NCBI RefSeq assembly: GCF_003992725.1
Contig: NZ_RZNF01000012.1
Span: forward strand, 1-64,000
Direction of reading: 5' to 3'
Length of the DNA stretch: 64,000 nt
Source: Rhodomicrobium lacus
Lineage (GTDB): Bacteria; Pseudomonadota; Alphaproteobacteria; Rhizobiales; Rhodomicrobiaceae
Positions 1 through 8,070 of this stretch are shown one piece after another. Each line of letters starts with the position of its first letter. The first letter of the stretch is position 1. Below the pieces are notes generated by a model. The model searched no databases, was not told the DNA's origin, and saw only the letters and a program-made list of their open reading frames with translations. The translations under genes were made by a program, and so were the position numbers.

Positions 1-692
1 GTCGCTCCCCGCGCGGGAGCGTGGATCGAAACGTCGAGTTTCAAGCGCATCAGACGCTGCCGCACGCGTCGCTCCCCGCGCGGGAGCGTGGATCGAAACC
101 AGCGCTCGTCGAGGGCGCTCTGCGCCGCCTGATTGTCGCTCCCCGCGCGGGAGCGTGGATCGAAACCGCATCGATCGCCTTTGCATCGATGTAGCGCCTA
201 GTCGCTCCCCGCGCGGGAGCGTGGATCGAAACGAAATATGGGAGCCAGCCTGCGGGCCGGGGTCGAGTCGCTCCCCGCGCGGGAGTGTGGATCGAAACCG
301 GGCGAATGTAATCGCGGGATAGTGCGTCAGCACGTCGCTCCCCGCGCGGGAGCGTGGATCGAAACACCAGCCGAGACGATGCAATCTGCCCGTCAATGGG
401 TCGCTCCCCGCGCGGGAGCGTGGATCGAAACAACCGCTGCCTGACCATTGCGAAGGCGGTCGCGGGGTCGCTCCCCGCGCGGGAGCGTGGATCGAAACAT
501 GCCCTGCGCGCGGATCACCGCGCCCGTGGCGAGGTCGCTCCCCGCGCGGGAGCGTGGATCGAAACGACAGCCTTCGGCGCTTCCGCAAGATCGTGGGCAG
601 GTCGCTCCCCGCGCGGGAGCGTGGATCGAAACTTCTCGGCAAGCATGAGCTTCTGCGCGGCCTCCGGTCGCTCCCCGCGCGGGAGCGTGGAT
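1..692 (+). CRISPR. Type I-C-like CRISPR array, 10 full repeats plus one truncated
   Basis: Ten 32-bp direct repeats start at 1, 68, 135, 201, 267, 334, 400, 467, 534 and 601. An eleventh begins at 667 and stops after 26 bases at 692. The repeat begins GTCGCTCCCC and ends GTGGATCGAAAC; its core CGCTCCC/GGGAGCG forms a 7-bp stem around CGCGC. This is the pattern of type I-C (Dvulg) repeats. The ten spacers are 34-35 bp and all different. The GAAAC end points to a leader, and probably cas genes, upstream of base 1 outside the window. The fifth repeat (267-298) carries one change, GGGAGC to GGGAGT. All translated frames across this region come from the repeats and are not genes. Confidence 0.97.
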
Positions 693-1238
693 GCGCGGCA
701 GGCAAGCCTTGATCCGGCGAAGCCGGTCTTCATCGACGAGACATGGATCAAGACCAACATGGCTCCCCTGCGCGGCTGGGGGCCAAAGGGAAAGCGTCTG
801 CGCGCCTATGCTCCGCACGGCCATTGGCGGACGCTGACATTCATCGGGGCGCTGCGGCTGGACCGGCTCACCGCGCCTTGCGTCTTCGACGGCCCGATCA
901 ACGGCGAGTGCTTCCGCGCCTATACCGAACAGCAATTGGTCCCGGTCCTCAAACCCGGCGACATCGTGGTCATGGATAATCTCGGCAGCCATAAGGGCAA
1001 GGCCGTGCGGATGGCGATCCGCAAGGCCGGGGCGAGGTTCCTGTTCCTGCCTCCCTATTCCCCTGACCTTAATCCGATCGAGCAAGCCTTCGCCAAGATC
1101 AAACACTGGATGCGATGCGCCCAGAAGCGAACCATCGAGGACGTCTGCGCCCAGATCGGCACCCTCGTCGAAACAATCGTCCCCGCCGAATGCAAAAGCT
1201 ACTTCGAGAACGATGGATACGGTTCCGTCAAAGCATGA
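693..1238 (+). pseudogene. IS630-family transposase, 5'-truncated (DDE domain only)
   Basis: The frame open from 693 to the TGA at 1236-1238 encodes the C-terminal catalytic half of an IS630/DDE_3 transposase. The three acidic residues are visible in [19 protein letters not shown] and [17 protein letters not shown]. The N-terminal helix-turn-helix half and any start codon are missing, because the frame runs directly out of the truncated CRISPR repeat at 692/693. The element therefore lost its left part together with the distal end of the array. A right end near CTCTAG (about 1242-1248) is likely, since this group often targets CTAG or TA. It should be inactive on its own. Confidence 0.9.
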
Positions 1239-1249
1239 AACGCTCTAGG

Positions 1250-2093
1250 TCACGTCCCCATAAAGGGGTTCCCGAATCGGGCGTGCTGTGATTCCAACTC
1301 CCAAACGGGGGAGTTTCTCATGGCGCGCTTCGATCTGACGGATTTCGAGTGGTCTGTGATTGAGCCTTTGCTGCCGAACAAACCGCGCGGCGTTCCGCGC
1401 GTGGACGACCGTCGCGTGCTGAACGGCATCTTCTGGCGGCTGCGCACCGGTGCGCCGTGGGCCGATATTCCGGCCCGATATGGCCCCCATACGACCTGCG
1501 TGAACCGCTTCAACCGCTGGCGAAAGGCGGGCGTGTGGGACCGACTTCTCGAAGCGGTTTCAAAGGCTTACGACGGCGACATCCCGATGATCGACTCGTC
1601 ATCCATCCGTGTCCATCAGCACGCGGCCAATGGTAAAAAAAAGTCGTCCGATCCCGTTGCATGGGTCGCTCGCGGGGCGGCCTGACGACGAAAATCCACG
1701 CACTCGTCGACGCCAACGGCCTGCCGATCACGTTGAAACTCACCGAGGGGCAGGCCCACGACGGCCGCTCGGCCGAGGACATGCTGGACGAGGTCAAGGC
1801 CGGCGCGATCCTGCTTGCAGACCGCGCCTATGATAGCGACGGTTTGCGCCATACCCTCGAACAGCGCGGCGCGTGGGCCAACATCAGGCTCATGCCGAAC
1901 CGGAAGAGGCGTCCGGCCTTCTCGGCGTGGCTTTACCGACAGAGAAATGCCGTCGAGCGATTCTTCAACAAACTCAAACACTTCCGCGCCGTTGCAACCC
2001 GATACGACAAGCGCGACGACAATTTCCTCGCATCCGTCAAGCTGGCATCAGTCCGTATCTGGTTACGAAGTTACGAGTCGGTGACCTTCCCGA
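1250..2093 (+). mobile_element. IS5-family (IS427-type) insertion sequence
   Basis: The block carries a two-frame transposase of the IS427 subgroup, with all DDE parts present once the frames are joined. Ends are approximate: the left side starts in the sequence before 1320, and no clean matching inverted repeat was found on the right. There the reading frame runs into a fragment of another IS5-type transposase at 2094. The right end may therefore be damaged or replaced by a recombination event. Confidence 0.75.
1320..1685 (+). CDS. IS5-family transposase, frame A (N-terminal part)
   Basis: Starts MARFDLTDFEWSVIEPLLP, a typical IS427-group N-terminus (DUF4096-like), and contains the first catalytic Asp in PMIDSSSIRVHQH near codon 85. 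The frame ends 14 codons after an A8 run at 1635-1642. A -1 slip on this run joins it to the downstream frame and gives the expected family sequence NGKK-KVVRSRCMGRSRGGLTTKIHA. This suggests programmed frameshifting (or transcript slippage), not decay. A weak GGGGGAG lies just before the ATG. Without the slip the product would be a 121-residue protein lacking two catalytic residues. Confidence 0.88.
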   Translation: MARFDLTDFEWSVIEPLLPNKPRGVPRVDDRRVLNGIFWRLRTGAPWADIPARYGPHTTCVNRFNRWRKAGVWDRLLEAVSKAYDGDIPMIDSSSIRVHQHAANGKKKSSDPVAWVARGAA

Positions 2094-2179
2094 GGCAGGC
2101 TTACGAGCAAGATCCACGCGCTTGTCGACGCCGAAGGCCGCGCGATCGGCTTGGCGCTGACAGCGAGGTACTATTATAA
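1661..2179 (+). CDS. IS5-family transposase, frame B (C-terminal catalytic part)
   Basis: This frame is -1 relative to frame A and overlaps it. It holds the rest of the transposase: GRSRGGLTTKIHALVD, the second Asp in ILLADRAYDSDGL and the Glu in RNAVERFFNKLKHF, followed by ATRYDK, all standard for DDE_Tnp_1. It is probably expressed only as an A-B fusion by slippage on A8 at 1635-1642, so the ATG at 1661 need not be used. The true C-terminus should be near VRIWLRSYES (about 2080). The last 30 codons read through into foreign sequence and end in an unrelated stop, which shows the right boundary is altered. Confidence 0.82.
   Translation: MGRSRGGLTTKIHALVDANGLPITLKLTEGQAHDGRSAEDMLDEVKAGAILLADRAYDSDGLRHTLEQRGAWANIRLMPNRKRRPAFSAWLYRQRNAVERFFNKLKHFRAVATRYDKRDDNFLASVKLASVRIWLRSYESVTFPRQAYEQDPRACRRRRPRDRLGADSEVLL
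2094..2168 (+). pseudogene. Fragment of a second IS5-type transposase
   Basis: Read in the frame starting at 2094, the DNA encodes GRLTSKIHALVDAEGRAIG followed by LALTAR. This is the conserved segment just after the first catalytic Asp in IS5/IS1031-type transposases. It parallels, but differs from, the GGLTTKIHALVDANGLPIT segment of the element immediately upstream. Only about 25 codons remain, with no start and no catalytic residues. It is a relic of another insertion, fused to the 3' end of the upstream element. Confidence 0.7.
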
Positions 2180-2266
2180 TAGTTATAATATATTGATATT
2201 GCGTAACAAATTTTGCTGAGATATTCACGCGATAATCGTCTTTGTGCGTGTGGCCACATCCTCATC

Positions 2267-2773
2267 ATGACCATCGATCATTTCGGTATCGCCGCTCTAT
2301 ACTCGAACGAGCAAGCCAGACTGAAACGCAAATTGCAGCGGCAAGGATTAACGGCGTCTTCCGCCGACGACGCCGTGCAGGATGCGTTCCTTCGCCTGTT
2401 GCGCTTTTCAGGTGCCGACATTCAGAACGAGCGAGCCTATATCAACAGGGTAGCTGAAACGGTTGCCAGCAACACCATGCGAGGAACCCGCCGAGGGGCG
2501 GCGGTCATTGATCCGTGCGCGGCTGTCGACGAAAATGTGGCCGATGCCGCGCCGCTCGCCGATGCCCGGATAATCTCACAAGAGCAATTGACGGCGCTTG
2601 AAGCCGCTATATCCGAGCTGCCAACCCGCTGTCGGGAAGTTCTTCTTCTTCACAAATATGAGGATCTGAGCTATGCGGAGATTGCCGCGCATCTCGGCAT
2701 CGCGAAAAACACCGTTATGGTGCATATGGTGAAGGCTCTTGCGCGCCTTCGGGCGTGCCTCCAAGAACAGTGA
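2267..2773 (+). CDS. ECF RNA polymerase sigma factor, FecI-like
   Basis: A 168-residue sigma-70 family protein of the iron-starvation (FecI) type. Region 2 is at about residues 18-75, containing SADDAVQDAFLRLLRF. Region 4 is at about 110-160 with the helix-turn-helix SYAEIAAHLGIAKNTVMVHM. FecI proteins direct transcription of a neighbouring outer-membrane receptor after a signal passes through FecR. The ATG at 2267 is preferred to an upstream TTG at 2213 because the family N-terminus begins close to it; no strong ribosome site is visible. It lies 43 bp upstream of fecR and heads a fecI-fecR-receptor-peroxidase cluster. The ligand is unknown. Confidence 0.88.
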   Translation: MTIDHFGIAALYSNEQARLKRKLQRQGLTASSADDAVQDAFLRLLRFSGADIQNERAYINRVAETVASNTMRGTRRGAAVIDPCAAVDENVADAAPLADARIISQEQLTALEAAISELPTRCREVLLLHKYEDLSYAEIAAHLGIAKNTVMVHMVKALARLRACLQEQ

Positions 2774-2816
2774 AATTTTCGACTTCATTGATGCATATTG
2801 CTATCCGAGAATTCCT

Positions 2817-3818
2817 ATGGCCGCGAAGAATGGACATTCCGTCGAAGACGACGCTATCGAGTGGTTCGTATTCCTTCGCGACGCTTCCACCACCGACGAG
2901 GACCGTGCGCGCTTTCTTGTCTGGCGCGATGCCGACCCGGCGCATGCGCGCGCCTTCGGCGAGATCGAGCGATTATGGAGCAATCTCGATCATGTGTCCC
3001 CACAATCCCCTGACCTGCTTGGGTCCGGCAAGGAAGACGTTTCGCGCCCGATGCCTTCGCATACCCCGCCACCCCACGCCATCGGCGGACACGTGCTGTC
3101 CTTCGGTTCGAGGGTGGCCTTCGGTTCGAAGGTTGCCGCAGCAGCGCTTGTCTTATGCGGGCTGCTGATATGGGCATGGATCCCTCACGACTTCGCAGAC
3201 TACCGTTCGGGCATCGGTGAGCGCCGCACTGTGCTGCTGGACGACAATTCCGAAATCGAGCTTGGCACGGCGACCGCTATCGATGTGGCCTTTTCACCCA
3301 CGCAACGTGAAGTCCGGCTTCTCGAAGGCGAGGCGTTTTTCACGATCACGAAAGACGCCGCGCGACCTTTCATCGTGGCCACGCCTCAAGGCGAGATCGA
3401 AGTGCGCGGAACCGCGTTCAATGTGAAGATCACCGACGCGGTGGCCGTCGCCGTCGCCGAGCATAGCGTGACGGTCCGATCGGCAGGGGGTGCCACCGCG
3501 TCCGTTCAGCAGGGCAAAATGGTGCGCTTCGACCAGAAAACAGTCTCTCCTGCTTCAAATGCGGATCTCGAAGCGATTCAGGCCTGGCGGCGTGATCAGC
3601 TCGTTTTTATCGATACCCCACTCGAAACTGTGCTGACGGATTTGCGCCGCTATCGTCGCGGGCGCATCGACCTCCTGAGCGCCGTGGCCGGTCAGAAGAG
3701 GATCACTGCGGTGTTCGAGAAAAATCGTATCGACGATGCCCTCGATACCATAGCGGAAAGCCTCGATCTTCGCGTGATCCGCGCAACGAGCCTGTTCACG
3801 GCGCTCGTGACCAACTAG
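2817..3818 (+). CDS. FecR-family anti-sigma/signal transducer
   Basis: A 333-residue protein with the FecR layout. An N-terminal cytoplasmic DUF4880 domain (about 8-55, including DAIEWFVFLRD and FLVWRDADPAHARAF) is followed by one membrane helix (about 105-122), then a periplasmic FecR domain (DYRSGIGERRTVLLDDNS, GEAFFTI, VRGTAFNVK). A short C-terminal DUF4974-like segment follows (about 255-333), which is thought to contact the receptor's signalling domain. It would hold or activate the adjacent FecI-like sigma factor depending on receptor occupancy. ATG 2817 is chosen because DUF4880 starts there; the longer frame from 2739 overlaps fecI. The stop lies inside the start of a palindromic repeat unit (3815-3849). 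Confidence 0.9.
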   Translation: MAAKNGHSVEDDAIEWFVFLRDASTTDEDRARFLVWRDADPAHARAFGEIERLWSNLDHVSPQSPDLLGSGKEDVSRPMPSHTPPPHAIGGHVLSFGSRVAFGSKVAAAALVLCGLLIWAWIPHDFADYRSGIGERRTVLLDDNSEIELGTATAIDVAFSPTQREVRLLEGEAFFTITKDAARPFIVATPQGEIEVRGTAFNVKITDAVAVAVAEHSVTVRSAGGATASVQQGKMVRFDQKTVSPASNADLEAIQAWRRDQLVFIDTPLETVLTDLRRYRRGRIDLLSAVAGQKRITAVFEKNRIDDALDTIAESLDLRVIRATSLFTALVTN

Positions 3819-3849
3819 TGGTCCGATTCCGACCCCTCGCGAGCAAATG
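3815..3849. repeat. Short dispersed palindromic repeat, copy 1
   Basis: CTAGTGGTCCGATT (3815-3828) and CCCTCGCGAGCAAATG (3834-3849) both recur exactly at 50616-50629 and 50655-50670, with different spacing. CTCGCGAG inside the second block is itself palindromic. It sits at the 3' end of the fecR-like gene, a usual place for intergenic palindromic repeats. Copy 2 is larger and better structured. Confidence 0.6.
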
Positions 3850-3978
3850 CCGGATCAAAGAGATCGGTAGCACTCCCCCAAAAAAAGAACGTAGCCAGTA
3901 ATTACTCCGCCCGCGGCCGGTGTCTCCGTAAATGGAGGCACTGGGCCGCCTCCTCGAAACTGGGCAAGGGGTTGGGGC

Positions 3979-6825
3979 ATGGGTAAGGCACGCGTGCGCG
4001 CAAAGCGCGCGCCGAAAGCTGTCGCGGCTTGCGTCGCGGGGGTTAGTTTCTTCTTTTCAACGCCGTTCGAGAGTGTCTTGGCGCAGCAAAGCGCCAGCAG
4101 ACAAATCAGTATCCCGGCGCAGCCACTGGCTTCGGCGCTCGTCGCCTTCTCGCGCCAGACCGGGGTGGCAATTTTCGCGCCTTCGTCGGCAACCTCGGAT
4201 AAGCGCTCGTCTTCGGTAGGGGGCAACCTGAAACCCGATGCAGCATTGCGCGCGCTGCTCGCTGGCACCGGATTGTCCTATACTTTTACCTCCGCGACCT
4301 CAGCGAAGATCGTGGCTGGAGGAGTGGTCCTCCCTGTTGACGGAAGCGAGACGCTGGACGAGATCGTCGTGGAGGACGGTGCGGGACCGCAATTCTTCGG
4401 TACAGCACCAGCAGACACCGGAACAACTGCCATGTCCGGCGACCTTCTTCAGGTCCGAAAGGACGGAACCGGCGATGCCAACGCCATCCTCAAGAACCTT
4501 CCGAACGTTCAATACCAGAACGAAGCGAAAAAAGATGGCGGCGATGACGATCAGTCTGTCATCGACTTGAAGCCGAAGGAAATGTCCATCTCCGGTGCGC
4601 GCGTTTACGAGAACAACTTCATAATCGATGGCATACCGACCAACAACGTCGCTGGAAGCGTAGAACGCTATGGCGACGAAGATCTGTCGGACGGCTTTCC
4701 GAACGCCGACCGCATCTACGGTCTTCACTCGCAGACGGTCTATGTGCCGGCCGAGTTTCTCGATACGGCAACGGTCATGGATAGCAACGTGTCCGCGCAG
4801 TACGGCAACTTCCAGGGCGGCGTCGTATCATACAAGTTGAACGAACCGGCGAAGGATCGCCTGCGCACGACCGTAACGACCGGTTATTCGACAAGCGACT
4901 GGGCCGAATACAATCTCAAGACCGAGAGCAAGACCAACCCGAACAATGTTCAGCAACCGGACTTCGTCAAGAAGCGCGGGAGTCTCACCGTCACCGGCCC
5001 TGTCAACGACTGGCTGTCGATCCTGGGGCAGGTCTCGCATGAAGAGGCCCTCACCCATAAGGACAAGCAGTATCGGTATTACTCCCAGCGCGTGGAGGAA
5101 GATTCAGACAAGAATTTCTACCGCTTCAAGGCGAATGCGGACACCCGCTACGGCGAGTTCTCGGCCGAAGTCATCTACGATACGTACCGGCAGCTTTGGG
5201 AAAGCCACACCTACCGGGATTTCAAGATGGATATCGGCAAGGATACACTCACGGCGAAGCTCGAAAACACATACAAAATCGGGAATCAGGCGTTCGCTGG
5301 TGTCAGTTTCGGGAATGTGAAGCTCACTTCGCGGATGAGCTATAACGGCAGTGAAACAACGGACGACGCCAACGGCAATATAGCGCGCATCAAAAAGCAG
5401 ACGGAATACGCGGGCGGAGCCGTGAAGTGGACATCCACCGAGTTGTCGGACTGGTGTCGTACGGACCCAACTCTCAAGCAGGCGACGCTCTGCTATGATG
5501 GCGCTTGGGGAGATTCTCTTCAGAAACAAAAACAGGTGTCTTGGTCTGAAGCGGTAACAGGCGATGTCTTTCTCGGAAAATTCTCCTTCGGTACGGATTA
5601 TGCCTACACCGACGCGCAGCGCTCCCGGCCGGAGGACTTCATTTATTATAGCCAGTACACAACCGTTTACGGCGCGAAGGTCTCTCAGTTCGATTGCAGC
5701 AAAACCTCCGAGGAATGCAGCAAGGAGCAGTTCGCGAGCATAAAGACCGTCTGGCGCGCCTATGACATCGACGCGCAATTGCACGACTTCGGCAGCTACG
5801 CCGAACTCGACCAGACATGGCGCTGGTTCAACATCCGCGCCGGTGCCCGAGCGAGCCTCGACAGCTACATGCACAATCTCGACATCGCGCCTCGCCTGGT
5901 TGCGACCGTGACGCCTTTCGAGGACTTTTCCGTCTCCGCTGGCTATAACCGCTATTACAATGCGCAAAGCCTCGCCTATGCCATTCGCGATCAGCAACCG
6001 CGCGGGCAAGCCTACATCAGGACGCAAACGTCAGGCTCTGTCAGCGACAGCTGGACGGCGCGTGTCGTCACCGGCACTTACACCAACAGTGCGTCCGGCC
6101 TCGACACGCCCTTCAGCGATGAGCGGACGATCTCCATCGCAGGAAAGGAACCGCTTCTCGACGGCTCCTGGCGTATTCGCTTCCTCGACCGTCGGTCGTT
6201 CGACCAGTTTGCCTCAGAGGCTAACGGCACGACCTACACTCTCACGAACAACGGCAAGGGCTTCTATGAGTCGGTGACGGGCGAATATCTGAAGCGCCTC
6301 AATCCACTGGCGGTCCCTTATATGGACGCGCTCGCCTTCAACGCGTCTTTCACCTGGTCCCGCCAGAGGGTCTCTAACGACAGCTACTTCGAGGATGATC
6401 TTCTCGATGATCGCATCTGGTACAACGGCAAATCGTACTCGCTCGGCGGGTTCGGCGCCGTGCTTGGCAACCTCGACATACCGATGCGCCTTCAGGCGGG
6501 CCTGACAAGCCGGTGGTTCGATGGCGCGCTGGCCTTCGACATCTTCGGTAACTACAATTTTGCCTTCCGAGGAATTCGCGACACAGAAGAAACCATCAGC
6601 ATCGACGGTATAACCCACACGATCTACGAGGATTTCGACTTCAGTTCCCGTTTCACGGTGGACGTTGCGGGCGCTTACACCTTCTTCAAGGAGGGCGATA
6701 CGAGCTTCACCGTCGACGGGCGCGTCGACAACGTCTTCAATGAAACGGGTAATGCCACAGCGAGCAACGCGCGTCCCTGGATCATCGGGCGCACGGTCTG
6801 GGTCGGGGCGAAGGCAACCTTCTGA
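3979..6825 (+). CDS. TonB-dependent outer-membrane receptor with N-terminal signalling (STN) domain
   Basis: A 948-residue outer-membrane transporter. After a signal sequence (about 1-36) comes a secretin/TonB short N-terminal (STN) domain at about 41-112, ISIPAQPLASALVAFSRQTG. A TonB-box-like stretch ETLDEIVVE is near 124-132, then a plug domain and a long beta barrel ending in a C-terminal Phe as expected for outer-membrane insertion. The STN domain is diagnostic of receptors that signal to FecR/FecI, which lie directly upstream. The substrate could be a ferric siderophore, a copper chelator or another ligand; the sequence does not settle this. A di-haem peroxidase gene follows 13 bp downstream. 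A purine-rich run GGGGTTGGGG precedes the start. Confidence 0.93.
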   Translation: MGKARVRAKRAPKAVAACVAGVSFFFSTPFESVLAQQSASRQISIPAQPLASALVAFSRQTGVAIFAPSSATSDKRSSSVGGNLKPDAALRALLAGTGLSYTFTSATSAKIVAGGVVLPVDGSETLDEIVVEDGAGPQFFGTAPADTGTTAMSGDLLQVRKDGTGDANAILKNLPNVQYQNEAKKDGGDDDQSVIDLKPKEMSISGARVYENNFIIDGIPTNNVAGSVERYGDEDLSDGFPNADRIYGLHSQTVYVPAEFLDTATVMDSNVSAQYGNFQGGVVSYKLNEPAKDRLRTTVTTGYSTSDWAEYNLKTESKTNPNNVQQPDFVKKRGSLTVTGPVNDWLSILGQVSHEEALTHKDKQYRYYSQRVEEDSDKNFYRFKANADTRYGEFSAEVIYDTYRQLWESHTYRDFKMDIGKDTLTAKLENTYKIGNQAFAGVSFGNVKLTSRMSYNGSETTDDANGNIARIKKQTEYAGGAVKWTSTELSDWCRTDPTLKQATLCYDGAWGDSLQKQKQVSWSEAVTGDVFLGKFSFGTDYAYTDAQRSRPEDFIYYSQYTTVYGAKVSQFDCSKTSEECSKEQFASIKTVWRAYDIDAQLHDFGSYAELDQTWRWFNIRAGARASLDSYMHNLDIAPRLVATVTPFEDFSVSAGYNRYYNAQSLAYAIRDQQPRGQAYIRTQTSGSVSDSWTARVVTGTYTNSASGLDTPFSDERTISIAGKEPLLDGSWRIRFLDRRSFDQFASEANGTTYTLTNNGKGFYESVTGEYLKRLNPLAVPYMDALAFNASFTWSRQRVSNDSYFEDDLLDDRIWYNGKSYSLGGFGAVLGNLDIPMRLQAGLTSRWFDGALAFDIFGNYNFAFRGIRDTEETISIDGITHTIYEDFDFSSRFTVDVAGAYTFFKEGDTSFTVDGRVDNVFNETGNATASNARPWIIGRTVWVGAKATF

Positions 6826-6838
6826 AGATTTCGATCAC

Positions 6839-8041
6839 ATGAAACCCATGCTCTTTTCCAAACGTCTTTTCTTCGGCGTGGCGGCTATTGCGGTCGCCAC
6901 TTCGTTCCTCATTCACACCCATGAAGAAGGTCGTAAGGCCGAAGTCGTCCGCGAGGAAGCGGCGCAACTCGCGACGTCGAAGGCAGACGCGGAACGGCTG
7001 ATCGAAGATTTTCCGTCCGATCCCGACGCTCAAGCCCTCGGTCGCGTTCGTCAGGCTTATGAAAGGGCACGGGCCGCCTGGCCAGCGCCCTCCTTGCTTC
7101 CGGACGCCAAAGTCGCCGAATTCGCGCCGCTCGAAATCCGGCAGAAGCCAAGCGGAATCGCAATCGCGAAGGTCGACCTTGGCCGCATGCTGTTCGAAGA
7201 TCCGCGACTGTCCGCATCCGGACAGATCGCCTGTCAGAGTTGCCATAATCAGGAACTCGGCTGGGGCGATGGTTTGCGCTCGTCCTTCGGCCACAATCGC
7301 AAGCGCGGCAAGCGCAATGCGCCGCCGCTGTTCAGCGCCGCCTATCGTCCGGCCCTTTTCTGGGACGGTCGCGTTACGAGGCTTGAGGAGCAGGCGCTCG
7401 GGCCCATGGCAAATCCTATCGAGATGGCGGTCCACGATTTCAGCGACGTGACCGCGCGTCTCGCAAAAGACGATATTTATCGGAAGCGCTTCCGCAGCAT
7501 TTATGGTTCGGATCAGATCAATATCGCATGGGTTGCAGACGCCCTCGCCGCTTTCGAAACGACGATGGAGCGCCCGACCCGCTTTGATCGCTTCCTCAAG
7601 GGCGACGCAGCGGCGCTTACCGATGAACAAGTGTGGGGCATGCATCTTTTCCGCACGAAAGCCGGTTGCATGAACTGCCACAGCGGCCCGCTTCTCACCG
7701 ACGAGCGCTATCACAATCTCGGCCTTTCCCTGCTCGGCAGACCGCTTGGCGACACAGGTCGACACGCGGTGAGCGGGCTTGAAGACGACGTGGGCCGGTT
7801 CCGCACGGCGAGCCTGCGTCACGTCTCGAAGACGGGGCCTTACATGCACAACGGATTGATCCCGGATCTTCGGCGTGTCGTCATCTTTTACGAGATCGGA
7901 GGCGGCAAGACGCGTCCCATCACCGGCCAACCTGCGGACGATCTCATGCGCGCTGCGGCGAAGACCTCGCCTCTCGTTAAAAAATTCGACCTCACGCCAG
8001 CAGAGCGGCAGGCACTCATCGAATTCCTCAAAGCGCTTTAG
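6839..8041 (+). CDS. Di-haem cytochrome c peroxidase / MauG-family protein
   Basis: A 400-residue exported or membrane-anchored protein with a hydrophobic N-terminus (about 9-25). Two haem c sites, CQSCH (132-136) and CMNCH (277-281), are followed by motifs of the bacterial di-haem peroxidase family: GWGDG, FWDGRV, GPMANPIEM, FRTASLRHV and GPYMHNG. Members reduce peroxide or oxidise partner proteins and cofactors, as MauG and MbnH do. Start ATG 6839 lies 13 bp after the receptor stop, so the two are probably co-transcribed. This pairing suggests a role tied to the receptor's ligand, for example releasing or oxidising a metal chelate; that is inference. Confidence 0.9.
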   Translation: MKPMLFSKRLFFGVAAIAVATSFLIHTHEEGRKAEVVREEAAQLATSKADAERLIEDFPSDPDAQALGRVRQAYERARAAWPAPSLLPDAKVAEFAPLEIRQKPSGIAIAKVDLGRMLFEDPRLSASGQIACQSCHNQELGWGDGLRSSFGHNRKRGKRNAPPLFSAAYRPALFWDGRVTRLEEQALGPMANPIEMAVHDFSDVTARLAKDDIYRKRFRSIYGSDQINIAWVADALAAFETTMERPTRFDRFLKGDAAALTDEQVWGMHLFRTKAGCMNCHSGPLLTDERYHNLGLSLLGRPLGDTGRHAVSGLEDDVGRFRTASLRHVSKTGPYMHNGLIPDLRRVVIFYEIGGGKTRPITGQPADDLMRAAAKTSPLVKKFDLTPAERQALIEFLKAL

Positions 8042-8070
8042 GTTTTCAGTCCCAGCTTGTAATGGTGTAT

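Noticed and set aside
50-760. Several long open frames on both strands across the CRISPR array
   Set aside because: They are translations of the 32-bp repeat ([31 protein letters not shown]) and only look like proteins because the repeat-spacer unit is close to a multiple of three.
393-1106. 237-codon minus-strand frame over the IS630 fragment
   Set aside because: It is antisense to a clear transposase and to the array; no protein family or start signal.
1320-2179. IS5 transposase as a true pseudogene
   Set aside because: The only interruption is at A8, a known slippage signal, and the joined product matches the family throughout the catalytic part.
2267-8041. A complete methanobactin locus
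   Set aside because: No MbnA precursor, MbnB (DUF692), MbnC or MbnP was seen; only the uptake-type genes are present.
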